DNA of 64,000 nucleotides from Pelagibacteraceae bacterium AG-430-F16 (GTDB lineage Bacteria > Pseudomonadota > Alphaproteobacteria > Pelagibacterales > Pelagibacteraceae). Positions within the stretch are counted from its first letter, which is position 1, and the number at the start of each line of letters is the position of its first letter. The notes under the pieces are model-generated. The model was given only the letters and a program-made list of their open reading frames with translations. It had not been told where the DNA came from and searched no databases. Location of the stretch: the NCBI GenBank assembly GCA_003213015.1, contig QCOG01000003.1, forward strand, positions 165,305 through 229,304, in the 5' to 3' direction. The position numbers and the translations under genes are program-made. Of the stretch, positions 52,218 to 61,309 are shown piece after piece.

Positions 52218-53408
52218 ATGAGTAAAGTATTTTTAAATTTAGGTCGTCAACCTCTTGCAAATTCCTTTTTAAAAGACATTGGAAAAAAAACTTTGCAAAA
52301 TGAATTTTTTTATAATTTAAAAATCTGTTTCAATTCAAAGAATTACTTGGTTTCAATAGCGAAGCCTGTCAATCCCAAAAAACAATATACTGATAAATAT
52401 GCTCACAGAGCTTCAGAGTCAAAAACTATGAGATTTGCTTTTAAAAAGGTTGCTCAAAAATTATTTAAAAGATTTAGACCAAAAAAAATTATGGAAATAG
52501 GGAGTAATGATGGGGTATTTTTAAAAAATTTTGATAAAAAATCTGTTGTAGCCGTTGAGCCATGTAAAAATCTTGCAAGATTAACAAAAAAATTATTTGA
52601 AACGTATGATGAATTTTGGAATTTAAAGCTTGCAAATAAACTAAAAAAAAAGAAGGGTGAAATAGATTTAATTTTTTCAGCAAACACAATTTCTCATATA
52701 CCTAATTTAAAAGAAACATTTAAAGGGATTCACAATATCTTATCAAAAAATGGTGTACTTGTTATAGAAGATCCATCTTTGCTGAAAGTTCTTCAAAATA
52801 ATAGCTATGATCAATTTTATGATGAACATGTTTATGTTTTTTCATCTATATCTATAAACAATATAATTCAAGAATATGGATTAAGACTTTTTGATATCGA
52901 GCATTTATCTACTCATGGAGGATCAAATAGATATTATATATGTAAAAAAAATGGAAAATATAAAAAAAGTTTGAGATTAGAAAAAGCAATTAAAAATGAA
53001 AAATCCTACAAGCTTCATAAAATTGAAAGTTATTTGAAATTTTCTAAACGAGTAAATTTATCGAGAAAAAATTTATTTACCTTAATGAAAAAGTTAAAAA
53101 AAACTAATAAAAGAATAATAAGTTATGGTGCTACGTATAAATCCACAACTGTTTTCAATTATTGTAATCTTAATTCTAAATTGATTGACTATGTCACTGA
53201 CACTACTTTGAATAAACAAGGAAAGTATACACCAGGAACTCATATAAAAATAATCTCTCCAGAAATTGGGATGAATAATACAGTTGATTATGCTTTTTTG
53301 GGTGCCTGGAACTTTAAAAAAGAAATTTTCAAAAAAGAAAAAAATTTCCTTAAAAAGGGGGGGAAATTTATTACGCACGTTCCTAAAGTAATGACACTTT
53401 CTAAATGA
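52218..53408 (+). CDS. NDP-hexose 3-C-methyltransferase (TylC3-like)
   Basis: A 396-residue SAM enzyme. N-terminal FLNLGRQPLANSFL, SAM motif KIMEIGSNDGVFLKNF and VVAVEPC, central NTISHIPNLKETFKGI, EDPSLLKVLQNNSYDQFYDEHVYVFS with the catalytic histidine region, and the C-terminal domain ISYGATYKSTTVFNYC ... GKYTPGTHI. This is the Methyltransf_13/14 architecture of sugar C-methyltransferases. The N-terminal zinc cysteines (CxxC pairs) of the family are missing; an upstream in-frame stop excludes a longer start. It overlaps the next gene by 4 bp. Confidence 0.88.
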   Translation: MSKVFLNLGRQPLANSFLKDIGKKTLQNEFFYNLKICFNSKNYLVSIAKPVNPKKQYTDKYAHRASESKTMRFAFKKVAQKLFKRFRPKKIMEIGSNDGVFLKNFDKKSVVAVEPCKNLARLTKKLFETYDEFWNLKLANKLKKKKGEIDLIFSANTISHIPNLKETFKGIHNILSKNGVLVIEDPSLLKVLQNNSYDQFYDEHVYVFSSISINNIIQEYGLRLFDIEHLSTHGGSNRYYICKKNGKYKKSLRLEKAIKNEKSYKLHKIESYLKFSKRVNLSRKNLFTLMKKLKKTNKRIISYGATYKSTTVFNYCNLNSKLIDYVTDTTLNKQGKYTPGTHIKIISPEIGMNNTVDYAFLGAWNFKKEIFKKEKNFLKKGGKFITHVPKVMTLSK

Positions 53409-54667
53409 TAAATAAAAGTATATTCAATTGGCTTAACAATCAGAAAAAAAAACAACTTTTAACAGTCGAAAAGATAAATTTATCCAAATTAAGTAAGTGG
53501 ATTTATGGCAAAAGAGAAATTTATCACATCAGTAAAAAATTTTTCAAAATAGCAGGTATAAGAATACAATCAAATTTCTACAATAAAAAAAATTGGGATC
53601 AACCAATAATAGTCCAAAATGAAATTGGTATTTTGGGTATAATAAAAAATATAAAGACCAATAAGTATCTCTTACAAGCTAAAGTAGAACCAGGTAACAT
53701 AAATAAAATACAAATTTCACCAACAGTTCAGGCAACAAAAAGTAATTATTCAAGAATTCATGGTGGAAAAACTATCCCCTTTTTGAAATTTTTTAAAAAA
53801 AAAAATAAAAATTTCTCACTCCAAAGCGAACAAGCTTTCAGATACTACAATAAGAAGAATTCAAATATCGTTACCTATGTGTCTAAAAAAATTGACATAG
53901 ATGAAAAATTTAGATGGTTTTCTAAAATTGAAATACTTAATTTATTGAAAGAAAAGAATTTAATAAATATGGATACTTTGTCTGTTTTTTCGTCTTTTAT
54001 AAAGAAAAAAAAAATCGACTTTCCATTAAACAATAAAAAAAAAATAATTAACTGGAAAAATTATTTAAAAAAAAAGTATTTTCTGAAAAATAAAATTATC
54101 AATTTAAGTTCAGTAAAGAATTGGAACTTAAAAAAAAACAAAATTTATCATCAAACAAACAATTATTTTTCAGTAATTGGAATAAAAGTCAAAACCAATA
54201 AAAGAGAAATAATGGAATGGAGTCAACCAATTATTATGGGATCTAAGATGGCGTTTGCAGGATATCTAATCAAAAAATATAAAAATACAGACCACTATTT
54301 GTGTAGATATATTTTAAAACCAGGTTCAAAAGTCGGAACATTCACATGCTCTATTAATACATCTAAACTCAGGAATTATAAAAAAAATGAAGATCTTACG
54401 AATTTTCAAAAAAATTTAATTTCTAAATATTTTATTAAGTCAAAAGATGTTCTTTATGATAACGTTTTATCTGATGAGGGAGGAAGATTTTATCACTCTC
54501 AAATAAAATATATGGCTTGTAAATTAAATGATAATCAGAATATTGTTTTACCAGATTATTATATTTGGTTATCTCAAAATCAGATAATTGATTTAATAAA
54601 TAAACAAAAAATTGATATAGAAGCAAGATTACTTTTTGGTATCATAAATTTTAAGGAAACAATTTAA
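53405..54667 (+). CDS. NDP-hexose 2,3-dehydratase (TylX3-like)
   Basis: A 420-residue protein made of two tandem repeats of about 200 residues, as in EvaA/TylX3. Each half has W-x-L/I..KN/GKREIYHxSKxFFxhxGI...hQ-x-N (residues 30-60 and 225-265), followed by WDQPIIVQN / WSQPIIMGS and QAKVEPGNINKIQISPTVQATKSNY. These enzymes remove water between C2 and C3 of 4-keto-6-deoxyhexose, starting 2-deoxygenation. Very rich in Lys/Asn/Ile. ATGA overlap with the upstream C-methyltransferase. Confidence 0.88.
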   Translation: MINKSIFNWLNNQKKKQLLTVEKINLSKLSKWIYGKREIYHISKKFFKIAGIRIQSNFYNKKNWDQPIIVQNEIGILGIIKNIKTNKYLLQAKVEPGNINKIQISPTVQATKSNYSRIHGGKTIPFLKFFKKKNKNFSLQSEQAFRYYNKKNSNIVTYVSKKIDIDEKFRWFSKIEILNLLKEKNLINMDTLSVFSSFIKKKKIDFPLNNKKKIINWKNYLKKKYFLKNKIINLSSVKNWNLKKNKIYHQTNNYFSVIGIKVKTNKREIMEWSQPIIMGSKMAFAGYLIKKYKNTDHYLCRYILKPGSKVGTFTCSINTSKLRNYKKNEDLTNFQKNLISKYFIKSKDVLYDNVLSDEGGRFYHSQIKYMACKLNDNQNIVLPDYYIWLSQNQIIDLINKQKIDIEARLLFGIINFKETI

Positions 54668-55588
54668 TTGAAAGTTTTAATTTTAGGTTACTCAAATATA
54701 GTTAAAAGAAGAGTATTAAGTGTTTTAAAAGAAAAAAAAATAGAAATATACATTGCTTCAAAATCCCACAAAAAAAAAATTCCTGGAATAAAAAAACAAT
54801 TTGCATCTTACGAACAAGCTTTAAAAAAATGCAAGCCAACTATTGTTTATATTTCTTTACCTAATTCAAAACATTTTGAATGGGCCAAAAAATCCTTAAA
54901 TTATAAATACAATACTGTAGTTGACAAACCAATTACATCAAATGAAAAACAGTTAGATGAGTTAGTTGAACTATCAAAAAAAAATAAAAGACTTTTAGTT
55001 GAGTCAATTTTTTTTAACTACCACTTGCAAATGAAAAAGATAATCAGAATGTACAAAAATGATATATATAAAAAAATTAACGCGAGGTTTATTATCCCAA
55101 AACCAGATAAAAAAAGTATCTTGATTTCAAAAAATCTTCAAGGGGGTGTTTTAATGGATATGGGTCCATATATTTCTTCAATTCCAAGATTGTTTAAATT
55201 AAAAAAGTTGATTAATAAAAAAATTAAGATAACAAAAAATAAAGATAAACTAATTATATCGATTAAATTTTCTATGAGTTTCAAGGAAGGAGATTATGAA
55301 GGGTTTTTTAAATTTGGTGGGAAATATAAAAATCAAATTATAGTATCTAATAAAAAAACAAAAAGTTACATCTCAAGAGTTTTTTCTCCCCCTCATAACG
55401 AAAAGTTAATTTTAAGTCTAATCTCAAAAAAAAAGAAAAAGATAATTAAATTTAACAAAGATAATTGCTTTCAAAATTTTTTTTCAGAAGTTTTAAAAAT
55501 TATAAAAGAAAAAAAATTCGATTTTTATTATGAGAGAATGAAACATGATGTAATTTTTAGGTCAAATTTAAATAAAAAAATTATTTAA
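54668..55588 (+). CDS. Gfo/Idh/MocA-family NDP-sugar 3-ketoreductase (TylC1-like)
   Basis: A 306-residue NAD(P)-dependent sugar oxidoreductase. N-terminal Rossmann: VLILGYSNIVKRRVLSVL, TIVYISLPNSKHFEWAKKSLNYKYNTVVDKPI (the EKP-type catalytic motif is DKP here) and a C-terminal beta-sheet domain with GGVLMDMGPYISS. TTG start immediately after the dehydratase stop (zero spacing), so the two are coupled. In mycarose-type pathways this enzyme reduces the C3 keto group formed by the 2,3-dehydratase. Overlaps the convergent epimerase by 8 bp. Confidence 0.85.
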   Translation: MKVLILGYSNIVKRRVLSVLKEKKIEIYIASKSHKKKIPGIKKQFASYEQALKKCKPTIVYISLPNSKHFEWAKKSLNYKYNTVVDKPITSNEKQLDELVELSKKNKRLLVESIFFNYHLQMKKIIRMYKNDIYKKINARFIIPKPDKKSILISKNLQGGVLMDMGPYISSIPRLFKLKKLINKKIKITKNKDKLIISIKFSMSFKEGDYEGFFKFGGKYKNQIIVSNKKTKSYISRVFSPPHNEKLILSLISKKKKKIIKFNKDNCFQNFFSEVLKIIKEKKFDFYYERMKHDVIFRSNLNKKII

Positions 55589-56099
55589 ATAAGGCATCAA
55601 AGCTTTTTGCATTTTTATCCTTAACACTGAGATTTAGTTTTTTAACTGGCCATTTTATTCTTATTTTTGGATCATTATATTTAAGTGATCTCTCGTCTAT
55701 TGGTGATCTATATTCAGTACAGCTGTAACAAACTATATTTTCTTTTTTTAAGGTTAAAAAACCATGAGCAAATCCAGGTGGTATAAATACTGAAGTACAG
55801 TTCTTTTCACTCAATCTTATTGAAAAATATTTTCCGTAGGTTTTTGAATTTTTTCGCAGGTCTACCGCAACATCAAATATTTCCCCTTTCAAGACCGAAA
55901 TTAATTTTCCTTGGGGTTTTCTTACTTGAAAATGCAAACCTCTTAAAACATTTTTTTTTGAAACAGATAGTATTTGAAATTTAAATTTTCTTTTTATTAA
56001 TTTTTCTAATGATAATTCTCTTAAATATCCTCTTTTATCCTGATGTTTTATACCAATTACAATTATAAGACCTTTGAATTTTGTTTTCTTTATTTTCAT
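55581..56099 (-). CDS. rmlC: dTDP-4-keto-6-deoxyhexose 3,5-epimerase (RmlC/TylK-like)
   Basis: A 172-residue cupin-type epimerase: KHQDKRGYLRELSLEKLIKRKF, VLRGLHFQVRKPQGKLISVLKGEIFDVAVDLRKNSKTYGKY with catalytic His and Asp, FIPPGFAHGFLTLKKENIVCYSCTEYRSPIDERSLKYNDPKI. It converts the 4-keto sugar to the L-series (C5 or C3/C5 epimerisation). The start abuts the rmlA stop. Confidence 0.93.
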   Translation of the reverse strand: MKIKKTKFKGLIIVIGIKHQDKRGYLRELSLEKLIKRKFKFQILSVSKKNVLRGLHFQVRKPQGKLISVLKGEIFDVAVDLRKNSKTYGKYFSIRLSEKNCTSVFIPPGFAHGFLTLKKENIVCYSCTEYRSPIDERSLKYNDPKIRIKWPVKKLNLSVKDKNAKSFDALFK

Positions 56100-56969
56100 T
56101 TAAGAAATTAATTTTTTCAAATAATTTGAATAATCACATTTTCCATAAAATTGAATTGCATTCAAAATTTCTTTTTTTCCAATCCACTTATTACTAAAAG
56201 CAATTTCCTCAAGGCAAGCAATTTTAAAACCTTGTCTATTTTCTATTGCTGATACAAATGCACTGGTTTTGTAAAAGTCTTCTATTGAGCCAGTATCGAG
56301 CCATGCACCACCTCTACCCAAAATATCAGACGTAAGTTTTTTTTTTTTTAAATAAACTTTTAACAAATCGGTAATTTCTAATTCATTTCTGGCTGAAGGT
56401 TTAAGTCTTTTTGCATACTCAACAACTTTCTTATCAAAAAAATATAAACCAGTAATTGCCAAATCAGAAATAAATTTTTTTGGTTTTTCTTTTAACATTG
56501 TAATTCTTCCAGTTTTAGAAGTCTTAGCAACTCCAAATAGCTCAGGTTTAATTACTTTATGTAAAATTACTTTTGCACCGTTCTTAAGCTTTGTGCAACT
56601 AATCAGTTTTGAAGTTAAATTTTGTCCATAGAAAAAATTGTCTCCAAGAATTAATGCAACATTTTTTTTATTTATAAATTTTTCCCCAAGAAGGAACGCA
56701 TCAGGAAGGCCTTTTGGGTACGTTTGTTCTTTGTATACTATATTAATACCAAGATGTTTTCCATCTGGTAAAATTTTTCTATATTGATTCAATTGCCCCT
56801 TATTAACAATAATTAAAATATCTTTTATTTTTGCTAACATCAAAATTGAAAGAGGGTAAAAAATTAAAGGTTTATCATAAATTGGTAGCAGTTGTTTGTT
56901 TACAGCTTTTGTTAATGGACTCATTCGAGTACCCATACCACCAGCTAAAATAATTGCTTTATTAATCAT
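56100..56969 (-). CDS. rmlA: Glucose-1-phosphate thymidylyltransferase
   Basis: A 289-residue nucleotidyltransferase forming dTDP-glucose. Seen: the signature KAIILAGGMGTRMSPLTKAVNKQLLPIYDKPLIFYPLSILMLA, LGDNFFYGQN, KPKKFISDLAITGLYFFD, ARNELEITDLLKVYL and GRGGAWLDTGSIEDF. Typical RmlA length. ATGA overlap with rmlB, zero spacing to rmlC, i.e. order rmlB-A-C on the minus strand. Confidence 0.96.
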   Translation of the reverse strand: MINKAIILAGGMGTRMSPLTKAVNKQLLPIYDKPLIFYPLSILMLAKIKDILIIVNKGQLNQYRKILPDGKHLGINIVYKEQTYPKGLPDAFLLGEKFINKKNVALILGDNFFYGQNLTSKLISCTKLKNGAKVILHKVIKPELFGVAKTSKTGRITMLKEKPKKFISDLAITGLYFFDKKVVEYAKRLKPSARNELEITDLLKVYLKKKKLTSDILGRGGAWLDTGSIEDFYKTSAFVSAIENRQGFKIACLEEIAFSNKWIGKKEILNAIQFYGKCDYSNYLKKLIS

Positions 56970-57988
56970 TTTATTATACCGAGCCTTTTTGTGATATCCT
57001 TTTTTTTTAATGTTGTATAGTAGTTCATATTTTTCAAATACCAGTTAAAGGTGCTTTCTAAGCCTTTTTTTAAACTAATTTTTGATTTCCATTTAAGTTT
57101 TTTTAAAATTTTTTTACTGTCCAGAGCATATCGAATGTCATGACCAGGTCGGTCTTTGACAAATTTAATTTTTACATTTTTACCAAGTTTAATTTTGTTT
57201 TTTGCAATATTAATTAAAAGTTTTGCAATATCTAAATTACTACTATTAATATTTGATCCTATATTGTAAAATTCCCCATTCATTCCGTTTTTAAATACTT
57301 TAAACAAAGCATCACAGTGGTCTTCAACAAATATCCATTCTCTTGAATTTTTTCCTCTACCGTATAATGGTAGTACCTTATTATTAATAATATTATAAAT
57401 AAGTTTTGGGATTAGTTTTTCTGGATGTTGATGAGGACCATAATTATTTGAACAATTTGTTATCATCGCATTCAGCTTGTATGTTCTAACATAAGAATAT
57501 ACCAAATGATCAGAAGAAGCTTTTGAGGCAGCATAAGGTGAACTTGGTTTATAAGCATCAGTTTCTTTACTTCGACCTTTTAATACGTCACCATAAACTT
57601 CATCAGTAGAAATATGAATTAATTTAGTTCTTTTATTTTTTTTTGAAAATTCTCTAAATGTCTCTAGTAAATTAAATACTCCAACTATATTACTTCTTAT
57701 AAATTCCGATGGACTGTCAATTGACCTGTCTACATGTGTTTCTGCTGCCAAATTAAATATAGCAATTGGCTTGTACGAGTTCAGAATTTTTTTTAATTTT
57801 GAACTTTTATTTATATCTAATCTAATGAATTTATAATTTTTTTTATCTGCAAAACTTCTTGTGTTATAGAAATTTGAGGCATAATTGACTTTATCGATAT
57901 TAATAACAAAATAATTTTTTTTAATTAATAAATTTATCAGATTACTGCCAATAAATCCCAAACCACCAGAAACAATTATTTTTTTCAT
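56966..57988 (-). CDS. rmlB: dTDP-glucose 4,6-dehydratase
   Basis: A 340-residue extended SDR. KIIVSGGLGFIGSNLINLLI, FNLAAETHVDRSIDSPSEFI, ISTDEVYGDVLKG with catalytic Thr-Asp-Glu, SSPYAASKASSDHLVYSY (YxxxK), NCSNNYGPHQHPEKLIP and KFVKDRPGHDIRYALD. It makes dTDP-4-keto-6-deoxyglucose, the branch-point intermediate for all later genes of this cluster. First gene of the rmlBAC unit, divergent from the glycosyltransferase. Confidence 0.96.
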   Translation of the reverse strand: MKKIIVSGGLGFIGSNLINLLIKKNYFVINIDKVNYASNFYNTRSFADKKNYKFIRLDINKSSKLKKILNSYKPIAIFNLAAETHVDRSIDSPSEFIRSNIVGVFNLLETFREFSKKNKRTKLIHISTDEVYGDVLKGRSKETDAYKPSSPYAASKASSDHLVYSYVRTYKLNAMITNCSNNYGPHQHPEKLIPKLIYNIINNKVLPLYGRGKNSREWIFVEDHCDALFKVFKNGMNGEFYNIGSNINSSNLDIAKLLINIAKNKIKLGKNVKIKFVKDRPGHDIRYALDSKKILKKLKWKSKISLKKGLESTFNWYLKNMNYYTTLKKKDITKRLGIIK

Positions 57989-58035
57989 CTTTTTTTTTTA
58001 CAACAATAGTTTATTCAAGTATACTTCATTATTAC

Positions 58036-58902
58036 ATGGAATTTACAAATAATAATCTAACTTTTGTAATAGTCACGTTTAATAGCAGAAAAGTAATCTT
58101 CGATTGTTTAAATTCTCTACCAAAAGGATTTCATAAATTAATAATTGAAAATTCATCTGATGAAGAATTAAAAAAAGAATTAGAGCAGAAATATGATAAA
58201 ACCAAAGTGATATTATCTAAGAATATAGGTATGGGAGCTGGCAATAATCTTGGAATCAATGAGTCAAACACACAGTATGTTTATGTATTAAATCCAGACG
58301 TGGTGTTAAAATCTGACACTATGTTAAATATTAATAATTCAATTTCTGAACTAGATAATTTTGCTATCTTATCTCCAGTGTCAGACAATCCAGGTTATCC
58401 AAATTATAAATTAGATCTCAGTAAATCACCAAATTACAAGGGTAATACAATAAGAGATGTTGAAGAGATTGATGGTTACTCAATGATCATAAATAAAAAT
58501 TTTTTTATTGATAACTTTTTTTTTGATGAAAAATTTTTTATGTACTTAGAAAATGTTGATTTGTGTTTAAGAGCAAAAAAAAACAGCGGACAATTATTAA
58601 TTGTTACGAACTCTCAAATTCATCATCTAGGAGGTAAAGCTGTTGATGATAGATACAGTGAGGAAATAGAACTTTCAAGAAACTGGCATTGGATGTGGTC
58701 AAAATTTTATTTTAATAAAAAACATCGAGGAATTTTCGTTTCATTATTATTAGGATTAATTAGCTTAATAGGAAACATTTTAAAATATTTTATCTATTTA
58801 GTCACTTTAAGTAAAAAAAGAAAGATTTATAAAATGAGAGCGCTAGGTATTTTCAATTCTTTGTTGGGAAGGCAATCTTGGCACAGGCCAGAAATAAATT
58901 AA
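58036..58902 (+). CDS. Family 2 glycosyltransferase
   Basis: A 288-residue GT2 enzyme (rhamnosyltransferase-like): LTFVIVTFNSRKVIFDCLNSL, LIIENSS, KNIGMGAGNNLGINES, DxD-like VLNPDVVL, EKFFMYLENVDLCLRAKKNSGQ and a C-terminal hydrophobic stretch (FVSLLLGLISLIGNILKYFIYLV). As the only glycosyltransferase adjoining the deoxysugar genes it is the natural candidate to transfer the branched sugar to a glycan (inference). Convergent with apt, 4-bp overlap. Confidence 0.88.
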   Translation: MEFTNNNLTFVIVTFNSRKVIFDCLNSLPKGFHKLIIENSSDEELKKELEQKYDKTKVILSKNIGMGAGNNLGINESNTQYVYVLNPDVVLKSDTMLNINNSISELDNFAILSPVSDNPGYPNYKLDLSKSPNYKGNTIRDVEEIDGYSMIINKNFFIDNFFFDEKFFMYLENVDLCLRAKKNSGQLLIVTNSQIHHLGGKAVDDRYSEEIELSRNWHWMWSKFYFNKKHRGIFVSLLLGLISLIGNILKYFIYLVTLSKKRKIYKMRALGIFNSLLGRQSWHRPEIN

Positions 58903-59426
58903 TGACCTGGAAATTCAATTAAATTTTCAACTTTAAAACCTTTTTCTATTAATTTATCAGATCCACCAAGGTCAAATAAGTTTATTACAAAAATAAACGC
59001 TCCAACTTTCCCTTTTGAGATTTCAATTAGTCTTGAGGCTGCTTCGGCAGTTCCTCCAGTAGCAATTAAATCATCAATAATTAAAACAATGTCGTTTTCA
59101 CTAATGGAGTCTTTATGCACTTCAATAGTTGCAGTTCCATACTCTAGTTCAAAATCTATAGAGTGAGTATCCGCAGGTAATTTATTTTTTTTTCTCAACA
59201 TTATAAAAGGTTTTTTTAGAATATAGGAAACAGCAGACGCAAACACGAAACCCCTCGATTCAATTGCAGCAATTTTATTAAATTTAAACTTTCTAGATCT
59301 TTCAACTATTTGATTAATTGTATCTTCAAAAGCTTTTTCATCTTTAATTAAAGTTGTGATGTCCCTAAACAAAATTCCCTTCTTTGGATAATTAGGGATT
59401 GATCTTATAAATTTTTTTAAATCCAT
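58899..59426 (-). CDS. apt: Adenine phosphoribosyltransferase
   Basis: A 175-residue PRTase: IPNYPKKGILFRDITTLIKD, IAAIESRGFVFASAVSYILKKPFIMLRKKNKLP and the PRPP motif VLIIDDLIATGGTAEAASRLIE, ending FPGH. It converts adenine plus PRPP to AMP. Its position beside mtnP matches salvage of adenine released from methylthioadenosine. Divergent from mtnP with 41 bp between starts. Confidence 0.96.
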   Translation of the reverse strand: MDLKKFIRSIPNYPKKGILFRDITTLIKDEKAFEDTINQIVERSRKFKFNKIAAIESRGFVFASAVSYILKKPFIMLRKKNKLPADTHSIDFELEYGTATIEVHKDSISENDIVLIIDDLIATGGTAEAASRLIEISKGKVGAFIFVINLFDLGGSDKLIEKGFKVENLIEFPGH

Positions 59427-59467
59427 TTAAATTTATGATATATATCTTGATAAACTATCTTTAAAAT

Positions 59468-60340
59468 ATGGCAAACAATAAATTAGCAATTATTGGCGGA
59501 AGTGGACTATATGATGTTGAAGAATTCAAAGATAGAGAGTTATTAGATGTTAAAACCCCCTGGGGAAAACCCTCAGATAAAATTTTAAAAACTAATTTCA
59601 AAAATAAAGAGGTTTATTTTCTACCAAGACACGGCAGGGGGCATTTTATAAACCCGTCAAACATAAATTTTAGAGCTAATATTGATGCCCTTAAACAATT
59701 AGGAGTGACTGATATTGTTTCTATTTCAGCTGTAGGATCTCTTAAAGAAAATTTGCCACCAGGCAAATTTGTTATTGTCGACCAATTCATTGATAGAACT
59801 TTTGCAAGGAATAAAACATTTTTTGAGGATGAAATTGTAGCCCATGTATCAATGGCACACCCTACTTCAACTGGATTAATGAATGCATGTGAAGACGCAA
59901 TTAAGAAAGAAAAAATCGATTATCAAAGAAATGGCACTTATGTTGTGATGGAAGGTCCACAGTTTTCTACCTTAGCGGAGTCTAATTTATATAGATCATG
60001 GAAAGCTGATGTAATTGGAATGACTAATATGCCAGAGGCAAAACTAGCTAGAGAAGCTGAGATAAGATATGCCTCTGTTTCGATGGTAACAGACTATGAT
60101 TGTTGGCACCCAGAGCATGAAAACGTTGATGTTCAACAAGTAATTAAAGTTCTTTTAGGAAATGCCAAAAAAGCAAAAAATATGATAAAAAATCTTATAG
60201 AAAATTTTGATAAGCATATAGACCCTAAAGATCCAACTAATAATTGTTTAGATGTTGCAATAATTACATCACCAGAAAAAAGGACACAAAAAACGAAAGA
60301 TAAACTAAAAACAGTTGCTGGAAGAGTTTTAAGTAAATAA
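59468..60340 (+). CDS. mtnP: S-methyl-5'-thioadenosine phosphorylase
   Basis: A 290-residue MTA phosphorylase of the trimeric PNP family: LAIIGGSGLYDVEEF, FLPRHGRGHFINPSNINFRANIDALKQLGV, SISAVGSLKENLPPGKFVIVDQFIDRT, VVMEGPQFSTLAESNLYR, DVIGMTNMPEAKLAREAEIRYASVSMVTDYDCWH. It splits MTA from spermidine synthesis into adenine and methylthioribose-1-phosphate. Followed by a bidirectional terminator. Confidence 0.95.
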   Translation: MANNKLAIIGGSGLYDVEEFKDRELLDVKTPWGKPSDKILKTNFKNKEVYFLPRHGRGHFINPSNINFRANIDALKQLGVTDIVSISAVGSLKENLPPGKFVIVDQFIDRTFARNKTFFEDEIVAHVSMAHPTSTGLMNACEDAIKKEKIDYQRNGTYVVMEGPQFSTLAESNLYRSWKADVIGMTNMPEAKLAREAEIRYASVSMVTDYDCWHPEHENVDVQQVIKVLLGNAKKAKNMIKNLIENFDKHIDPKDPTNNCLDVAIITSPEKRTQKTKDKLKTVAGRVLSK

Positions 60341-60371
60341 AAAAAACCCCCCATTATTTTGGAGGGTTTTT
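60341..60371. terminator. Bidirectional intrinsic terminator
   Basis: aaaaaacccccc (60341-60352), loop attatttt, ggagggttttt (60361-60371): a GC-core hairpin with one C-A mismatch, flanked by an A run before and a T run after. It therefore ends both mtnP (plus) and the convergent outer-membrane protein gene (minus). Confidence 0.85.
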
Positions 60372-60393
60372 AATTTTGTACTATGATTAGTAA

Positions 60394-61056
60394 TTAAAAG
60401 TTTCTAGCAACAGATAATGCTAAAATATCAGTATCTATATCTGCAGTAACTTTTGTATTATTTGATGTCGTAGTCGAAATGTCATCATAATCTGTTTCAC
60501 TGTACTCAAGTTTGATGAAACCAAAACCTGTCTCTTTTTTAAAACCTAGGCCAAGTTTCATTCCATCTAAGTCTTGTTCAACAGTTTTATCAGTTGATGA
60601 AACTGACTGAACTTTTGACTCAACATCCGCTCTTACCAATCCTAATGTTCCAAAAACTTTAAGGCCATTTGTTATTTCTTTTTGTGGCTGTAAGTAAAAA
60701 GTTAAATGATTACTCACGTCCGCATTACCTTTGTTAGTTCCTGAAGAAGCTGCACCATCATCCTTACCTTTTAATGTACTCTGTGTAGTTGATCTACTCT
60801 CAAACTCTGCTTCGAATGGTATAAAATCTACACCAATGCTCATGTTATCGTTAATAGCTTTTTCTAAGAAAATCGAGACGAAAGTTACATCATTGCTCAA
60901 GTTCTTAGTAGTGTCAATAGTTCCGTTACTGTCAACGTCATCTTTAACAGTAGATTTAATATCGGCACTACTCACAGTAAACCCTGCAGAACCAGTGGCA
61001 TATGAAGTTGTAGAAAAACCAAGCAAGAATATAATGCTTAAAACTAGTTTTTTCAT
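60394..61056 (-). CDS. Outer-membrane beta-barrel protein
   Basis: A 220-residue secreted protein: signal peptide (VLSIIFLLGFSTTSYA), then alternating beta strands rich in Ser/Thr/Asp, with paired amphipathic strands near 70-90, 110-130, 150-170 and 185-200, and a C-terminal ILALSVARNF, whose last Phe is the Bam recognition type. This resembles OmpW/small porin-like 8-stranded barrels, with no closer family recognised. Probably well expressed, as it has its own terminator and a 253-bp upstream region shared with mtnA. Confidence 0.8.
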   Translation of the reverse strand: MKKLVLSIIFLLGFSTTSYATGSAGFTVSSADIKSTVKDDVDSNGTIDTTKNLSNDVTFVSIFLEKAINDNMSIGVDFIPFEAEFESRSTTQSTLKGKDDGAASSGTNKGNADVSNHLTFYLQPQKEITNGLKVFGTLGLVRADVESKVQSVSSTDKTVEQDLDGMKLGLGFKKETGFGFIKLEYSETDYDDISTTTSNNTKVTADIDTDILALSVARNF

Positions 61057-61309
61057 GTTGTACTCACTTTATTTGTATTATTAATTAATTAATATTAATG
61101 GGAGTCTTTAACAAAATAACCTTTAAAAGTATAGAAATTTGAGCTTAGGAAAAATGACTTAAAAGTTGAAACGTCAAAAAAAGCAGTAAAAAGACACTTT
61201 TTTTGTTGTATAAATATCACATATTTAGAAATTTTAATTGGTATATATGAAATGACAAGAAATATGATGCTTAGTTATAAATTGAGCTGAATCAGTATAA
61301 ATTAAGTGT
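61057..61309. promoter_or_regulatory. 253-bp divergent promoter region (outer-membrane protein / mtnA)
   Basis: The longest gene-free stretch in the window. AT-rich, with poly-T (about 61199-61205) and several tataaa/taaatat-type boxes, but no clear riboswitch, inverted repeat or consensus -35. It must hold both promoters. I see no conserved RNA structure in it. Confidence 0.35.

Noticed and set aside
61057..61309. Possible SAM- or MTA-responsive riboswitch upstream of mtnA
   Set aside because: The spacer is the right place for one, but I could not find conserved paired elements of the SAM-II/SAM-V type.
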